Positions 57,861-64,000 of a stretch of DNA of 64,000 nt are shown here, piece after piece. Where the stretch lies: contig NC_068346.1 of assembly GCF_014633365.1 (NCBI RefSeq), forward strand, positions 30,732,639 through 30,796,638, written 5' to 3'. A model generated the notes under the pieces. The model made no database searches and had not been told where the DNA came from. It saw only the letters and a list, made by a program, of their open reading frames with translations. This stretch comes from Diospyros lotus (lineage: Eukaryota > Streptophyta > Magnoliopsida > Ericales > Ebenaceae). Positions within the stretch are counted from its first letter, which is position 1; every line of letters begins with the position of its first letter. The position numbers and the translations under genes are program-made.

Positions 57861-58656
57861 GCTATAATGAATCAAGATATTGTAAGGCTGGACAGAAAAA
57901 CAAACTTGGATTCATGCCAAAAAAGCATTTAGGGAAGTTTTGTACTGAAGTGAATAATGTGGAGTCAAGCATGAATAAGAAAAATCCCAGAGGAAAGAAG
58001 ATGAAACTCTTTGATTCCAACAATTCAAACAATTCCAAAAAGTCAACAAAGAATGTTGCACAAGGCAATAATGGTCATAAACTTTTAGAAGAATTTCTAA
58101 AATGAAATGTAAAAAAATTTGTGTGGTATTTGTGATTTTAACATTTAAAATCTTGGTTTAAACTAATTGACCACCATTGACTTTGTTAAGATCTTGAAAT
58201 GCTTGGCCCCAATGGCATGATACAACGATAAAGCATAAGGAGAATAATAAGAATATCAGATGTTCGAATCCTTGTGACATCTTAGAAGATAGAATTATTG
58301 GTCGAATGCAGCATTAGCTGAAAGGCATCAGTAAGACTGAAAGGCAAATCGCCCACATGGATACAGAATTATGGCGTGCCCTGTCGTCCATTCGGAGGTC
58401 CCTTCTACACGACGTAAAGGTAGGATCCACAGAGAGGGTAATTGTTTCCCAAAAGTTCGCTCAAGTGTATATAGGTTGTAATCTCATTCAAATTTATCTA
58501 GAGAACGAGCCAAGAGAGAATATTGCTCTCCTCAAAATTAATCAAACGAATCTTAGACAATAAGTCACTAAAAAAAATCTTAAAATGCTTGCACTAACAA
58601 AAGGTTTAAATCAAAAGATACCCTTTGAAAGTATAAATCTTCTTGTGTACTAATAA
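57861..58656. other. Spacer with a possible second SINE
   Basis: gatgttcgaatcc (58259) is B-box-like, with taaagcataagg upstream, and 58200-58480 is less AT-rich than its flanks. Ends and duplications not found. Confidence 0.35.
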
Positions 58657-59275
58657 TAGAGATGGAAAAATAGGCTTGGCCTGATGGGCTGGCCCGTTGG
58701 GGCCCGGCCCGGCACCGGGCTAGGGCCAGCATTTTGCTGGCCCATTTAAGGCCGGCCGATTTGGCCCGGCGGGCCAAATGGTGGCAAGCCGGGCTGGCCT
58801 GCTTGGCCCGCTAATCGGCCACACCCCCCCCCCCCCCAAACAGCCCGCGCCCCTCACTCTCAGCCTCGCCTCTCGCCCTCACCCTTACCCTCTGTCTCGC
58901 CCTTGCTCTCAGCCTCGCCTCTTGCCCTCTGTCTTGCCCTCGCCCTCACCCTCTGTCTCACCCTCGCCCTCTGTCGCCCTCGCCATCACCCTCGTCTCGC
59001 CTTCGCCCTCTGTCTCGCCCTCGCCCTCGCTCTCGCCCTCGCCCCTCAGTCGCCCTCGCTCGCCCGCGCCCCTCGCTCTTAGTCTCGCCCCTCGCAAAAA
59101 ATGGTATCAAACAGAAAAAAAAAAAAAAAAATCTGGGCGGGTTGGGCTGGCCCGCGGGCCCGTGTAGGGTCGGGCTAGGGCCAGCAACCTGCTGGCCCGT
59201 TTTTAAGCGGGCCGATTTGGCCCGGCCCACGGGCCACTTGGTGGCGGGCCGGCCCGGCCCGTTTGCCATCTCTAG
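58657..59275. mobile_element. Non-autonomous hAT element A (about 619 bp)
   Basis: Ends tagagatgg and ccatctcta with long GC-rich inverted arms (gggccggcccg, ggccagca-tt-tgctggcc). Flanked by actaataa (58649-58656, 59276-59283), an 8-bp duplication typical of hAT, with one extra base at the right. The interior is a C-rich ctcgcc(c) minisatellite (58855-59095). No transposase. Confidence 0.88.
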
Positions 59276-59300
59276 ACTAATAACAAGTTAAGTGGGGGAT

Positions 59301-59660
59301 TGTTGAGGATGATGGCTTACTATATTCGCGAGGAAGGAAAGAATTCCATATTTAAGTAAATAATTGTTGGTGGGAAACATTGGAGGAATAAACAAATTTT
59401 TATAATTCCATGTAAATATATTTGGAGGAATAATTGTTGTTGTTTTTTTTTTTTTTTTTTTGCAAATGGTTATTTCTAAAGGGTTGTCTTGTTTAGAAAT
59501 ATAATTGTTTGAAATTATTCCTAAAAGGTTGTGACTTTTTAAGAATATAATTATTTAATTTAGTTATTTCTAAAAGGTTGTAACAGTTTAGAAATATATA
59601 TTTTTTTCATGTAAAAGATTGTATCTTTTAGAAAAATGACTTTTTGAAGTGTAATACCTC
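59301..59660 (+). repeat. LTR-like repeat, copy 2, with polypurine tract
   Basis: Starts tgttgaggatgatgg, directly preceded by aagtgggggat (59290-59300), a polypurine tract as before a copia 3' LTR. Matches copy 1 at 55708 onward. hAT element A inserted 17 bp upstream of it. Confidence 0.65.
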
Positions 59661-60156
59661 ATAGATTCTAAAGAAAGTATCAAGGAAAATGACACAAGCT
59701 GAGGAATTTCAATACATATATCCGAAACTCTTTAACTTAAGAAAATTTTAAGAATGAAATTTCTTTAAAGGGGATTGATAGTAATGCCTAGGATTTTAAA
59801 GAAAATTCGAAGAATAAGATATGGTGATTTTTTTTTTAAAGAAAATGACCTAAAAGAATTTTGGTAATTTGGATTTGATCCTAATGGTATTTTGGTCATT
59901 GTAAGAAATTAGGGGAAGTAATATAATTTCTTAAAAGATTGTGGGAAAAGTTTCTATTTTTGAAAAGTCTTAACATTTTGAGGCTTGAAGTTTGCACATA
60001 AAATTCAAGTAAACATGACCAAATTGGCCCAAGCCCATTACTGGTTTTCAAAGCCAGGTTGAAGGTGAACCTGTGGGACCTATTTCCCTCAAAAATTGTC
60101 AAAAAAGTTAAATGTTATTCAAGGTTAAAGATGGTCAAAATAGGGTTGATTGAATA
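59661..60156. other. AT-rich DNA between repeats
   Basis: No gene recognised. Confidence 0.35.
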
Positions 60157-60164
60157 GCGGGAAG

Positions 60165-60840
60165 TAGAGATGGCAAAATGGGCTTGGCCCGATGGGCTGG
60201 CCCGTTGGCGCTCGGCCCGGCACCAGGCTAGGGCCAGCATTTTGCTGGCCCATTTAAGGCCGGGCCGATTTGGCCTGGCCCGCTAAACGGCCACACCCCC
60301 TCCCTTAAACAACCCACTCCCAAACAGCCTGCTCCCCTCCCTCTCAGCCTCGCCTCTCTCCCTCTGTCTCGCCTTCGCCCTCACCTTTTGTCTCGCCCTC
60401 CCTCTCAGCCTCATCTCTCGCCCTCTGTCTCGCCCTCGCCCTAGCCCTCTCCCTTTGTCTCGCCCTCACCCTCGTCTCGCCCTCGCCCTCACCTCACCTT
60501 CTGTCTCACCCTCGCCCTCGCCTACGCCCTTCGCTCTCACCCTCGCTCGCCCTATGTCTTGCCCTCGCCCTCGTCTCGCTGCCCTCACCCCTCAGTCGCC
60601 CTCGCTCGCCCTCTGTCGCCCGCGCCCCTCACTCTCAGTCTCGCCCCTTACCAAAAATGGTATCAAACAGAAAAAAAAAAAAAAGAAATTTGGGCTGGCT
60701 GGGCTAACCCGTTTGACCCATGGGCCCGTGTAGGGCCGGGCTAGGGCCAGCAATCTGCTGGCCCGTTTTTAAGCGGGCCGATTTGGCCCAGCCCGCGGGC
60801 CACTTGGTGGCGGGCCGGCCCGGCCCGTTTTCCATCTCTA
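60165..60840. mobile_element. Non-autonomous hAT element B (676 bp)
   Basis: Same family as 58657-59275: identical end motifs, same arms and ctcgcc interior, and the same aaaatggtatcaaacag junction. Perfect 8-bp duplications gcgggaag at 60157-60164 and 60841-60848. No transposase. Confidence 0.93.
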
Positions 60841-60984
60841 GCGGGAAGGAAGGGCTTTCTCTTTTCCTTTTTCTCGCACCCGGAGATCATAGGCTATTCT
60901 CTTAATAGAACCTATGCATTATTCTTCAAATAAGAACTCAGTTCAACAACCAATGCCTTATTCTTCTTCCCCCATGGAAAGTGT

Positions 60985-63900
60985 CATGACCTAAATTCTG
61001 ATAAGTTATGACCGGCACTAATCCTTAGGCCAAATGACCTCACTATGGATTAGTAAACCTCTTTTTTTAACTCGATATACTAAAAGCATTAATACTACTG
61101 ACAAATAAGGAACAAAGAGTAAAATACCATTTCACCTTCTGTAGTAATATTTCAATATTCCATATACAACAGATGTACAAAAATCACACTGCTGTCATAA
61201 ATACATATTCAATCCCGTATCTCGGGCCTTTGGCACAAATATATGCCACAAAAATAAAAGACAAAAGATTAGACTCTATAGTACATGTATGTCTCCATAA
61301 AGCATCCTATATCACATCAGGAATCAAAAGGGGGTCTGATATCATACCAAAAGATCTGCTGGACCAATAATCAAAAAAGAGAATTCCCTGAAAATATTTT
61401 TAATAAAAAGGGGTGAGTCTTGTGGACTCGCGAGTATAAGGTATGTCATGCCCACTAGGAGAGTATACAATAAAATGCTAGGATGATTTTCATGAACACA
61501 ATAACATAATAACGGTAGAAACAATAGAAATATGTACCATAAGTTTAAATAATTTGAGATTTCAAAGGAAAACATAATGTAGGAAAAATAGGTGCCTAAA
61601 GACAACCCCCATAAGTTGTTCCCTAATCACCTAAGTCCCCTATACTTTTATATGAGATGCATGCACTGATTTTGATGACACACTAGTAGAAATTAGCCTA
61701 ATGCCTATATATACATGCACACAAATATATATATTGGCACATACGTCATCATCACACAATATCATCATAATGGCCCACGTGATAGCAGTGCTAAAACATA
61801 CTATCCGTGTCTCTCATGGCCTTGGCATGCCAAGCCTCACAGTATCATGATCTTTTCCAACTGTGAGTCACTAGGGAATCTACTAGATAGTCCTCTAATA
61901 ATAATGCAAATGATACCCTAATTTATGCACAAATCATAATCATTTATCATTTTATGTGGTGCCTAAAATACACCATATCGTTCAATATTTCACATTCTCA
62001 AGACAAGAAATCAGTTAGGGTATCTTTCAACTTATGTCTCTCCTATTAGGATGAAAATATTTCATGCAAATTAGAAACATTTAAAAGTATTTTTCTATGA
62101 TCCATATATAAAAATCATGTACAAGTTATGCATATAAAAATCAGTATAAGTTTATAATCTTTATGCATGAAACAGTATATGCATGCATAATATAAGGTAA
62201 ACATAATATATCATGTCTACTCACCTGGGAAATGATAACTCAAGTTCGAGTCTGGGGAGAAGATCGAACAAAATCCTAAGAATCCGAGCCTACAATAAAT
62301 AGAATGGGGTGGTCACATTTGGGAAATAAAAATAACGACATAAGAAAATTACCGAAAATCCTAACAATTGCCTAACACCCTGAATCGATTATTTGGTATC
62401 TTGCCCCGTGCAATATTCGAATTTGGCATCATGGAATTTGTCGAGCTTAGCCATCGACTACGTCATCATGCCTCGCCTTACATGCTACGTGTAAGTGTAT
62501 AGTGGAATTACACATCCACTCATAGGCTGCAATAACATAATAATATATATATATTTCTATATTCAACAATAAACTAGTTTTCTTTTAATATAGATAATAT
62601 ATTTTTATTTAAATTCCTCCTTTATCAAAAATACATATATATTTATATTTATAACTCAATTGATAAATTTTTAAAAACTTAATAATTAATTAATTAATAA
62701 TTTAATAAATGGTTTAAAAGGAATAAATTGCATTATTCTAGCCTCAGAATAAAATGATTCCATCAGAAATTAGGATTCGGAATAAACCCACGTCATCATC
62801 ATAGGCTAGCTTAGAACGCACTCGGGGTCAGTTTTGCTCGGCCTCGAGTCATCTAATAGGGCTTCGTCCATAGGACTCTGATCAACAAAATGACTCACCA
62901 ATCACATCGCCAATTCCAAGAGACTTAAAGAGAACCAAAATTAGACTGATATCGATATCCTGAGTAGGACTAACCTAACCAAGTCATCCTAGGTCCGCGG
63001 ACAAGTGACAAGAAGAGAGAACAAGTCGAGTGGGCCAACCCAAGGGCTACCACAACTGGGTCAAGTCATGCCCAACATATTAGGCCATCCTATAACCCAA
63101 TCGAGCCCCGCCATCCTAGGCCAAAACCTAACCCAACATGCCTAACCTCAAAAGCCCTCATTTCTTTTTTCTTTATATTTTATTTATTTTTATTTTCTTT
63201 CCTTTTATTTTTTTTCTTTTCCTTTTCTTTTCTTTCTTCCCAACAAACTGCCGCCGCCTACGAAAAATGGCCGACCATCATATCGATATGAAGCCCTCAC
63301 CACGAATAACAACATATCTCAAAATGAGACCCATCGGACGATCAGATTTTAATAGATCTAAAAATTAATTTTCGGCCAAATAGGGGTGCGTTCTGGCCAT
63401 CGCCGTTCGCTGGCCGTCGACTATTTTTTTTAATGATCAGAGGCTACCACAAGGTGCACAACACCTAAGCGACCAACATACCTGAAAATAACAAGGATCG
63501 GACGGTTAGATCTTCGTAGATCTAGAGTCAAACTCTCAGCCAAAAAGAGAATAACCCATTGCCAACATCGCCGGCCACCATAGCCGGTGATTTCCGGCGA
63601 TCCAAGACCGCCACCCAACTCCCTCAAGCAAACCGACAATCAAAATTCAATGGTTGGATCTTCGTAGATCTGCCCTTAAACAATCGACCAAAAACCCACA
63701 TTGCGCCTCAACATACATCTCACGAAAACAATAAGAAAAACCGACAAGATCAAGCCAAAATGCTTACCTCTTTGTAGATCGGGGGTGTTTTAATGGTGAA
63801 AATGAAGTCAGATCGAACGGCTGGATCCCGAGGAATCGGCAAGAATCCGAGAGGAAACAAGAGAGAAAATGAGAGAGAGATATATATTTCGGGGGGGGGG

Positions 63901-64000
63901 GGGGCTACCCGAGTGCCTCCCCATTTTCTTTAAATATTTTTCCCATTTTTTAATTATTATATATATTTTATTTAATTTAATTATTATTATTTTTTTCATC
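60985..64000 (-). mobile_element. LTR-like sequence of a gypsy element, running to the window end
   Basis: Starts tgtcatgacc (60985). Its general layout resembles the 18460-21474 LTR (ggtgagtcttgtggactc near 61413; on the minus strand cttctccccagactcgaac near 62240; gccgccg/ccggcgat leader-like sequence at 63240-63610). The right end, partner LTR and coding part are outside the window. A run of 15 G/C-type bases is at 63890-63905. Short ORFs here look like chance. Confidence 0.4.

Noticed and set aside
58778..59269. ORFs of Pro/Ser/Arg composition in the ctcgcc repeats
   Set aside because: They are minisatellite translations inside hAT elements.

Overview
The window is nuclear DNA of a flowering plant, probably a eudicot. 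Evidence: AT-rich sequence, spliced introns, Athila-, SIRE- and RTE-type plant retroelements, and one conserved plant gene. I found no bacterial genes, CRISPR array or rRNA. Most long ORFs are transposable-element remains or chance ORFs.

Left part (1-25581): three nested LTR retrotransposons. Innermost is an Athila-lineage Ty3/gypsy element on the minus strand (281-14034, TSD tcgac). It has 2-kb LTRs, a tRNA-Asp primer site, and a gag-pol broken by at least six nonsense or frameshift lesions. Between integrase and 3' LTR, where Athila elements often carry an env-like ORF, about 4 kb of extra sequence holds an uninterrupted 219-aa ORF of the LONELY GUY (LOG) cytokinin-activating family, plus a 162-aa ORF I do not recognise. 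This element sits inside an LTR of a second minus-strand gypsy element (1-21474; LTR about 3.0 kb, internal region 3.3 kb with only RT/integrase debris). That element in turn interrupts a SIRE-like Ty1/copia element (21475-25581, plus strand) with RNase H, an extra downstream ORF and a 3' LTR.

Middle part (28298-41244): the one clear host gene, TONNEAU1 (TON1) on the minus strand. I reconstructed 8 exons giving 259 aa. Its second intron (7.5 kb) is a nest: a plus-strand RTE LINE is split by a 3345-bp non-autonomous LTR element (33489-36833; near-identical LTRs, TSD atgat), by a 1.1-kb solo-LTR-like insertion, and by a second, antisense RTE. The 3345-bp element carries an intact 507-aa ORF without gag/pol motifs. 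Introns 4 and 5 hold MITEs and another LINE fragment.

Right part (41245-64000): upstream flank of TON1, then repeat-rich DNA. It holds a tandem-repeat block and GC-rich LTR-like island (41.9-43.1 kb), a degenerate copia integrase fragment (47.8-48.8 kb), an LTR related to the one at 18460-21474 (49.9-53.2 kb), a hAT MITE, a tRNA-derived SINE with a 21-bp TSD (57.6 kb), two non-autonomous hAT elements of one family (58.7 and 60.2 kb), and an LTR-like stretch at the right end. No second intact host gene was found there.
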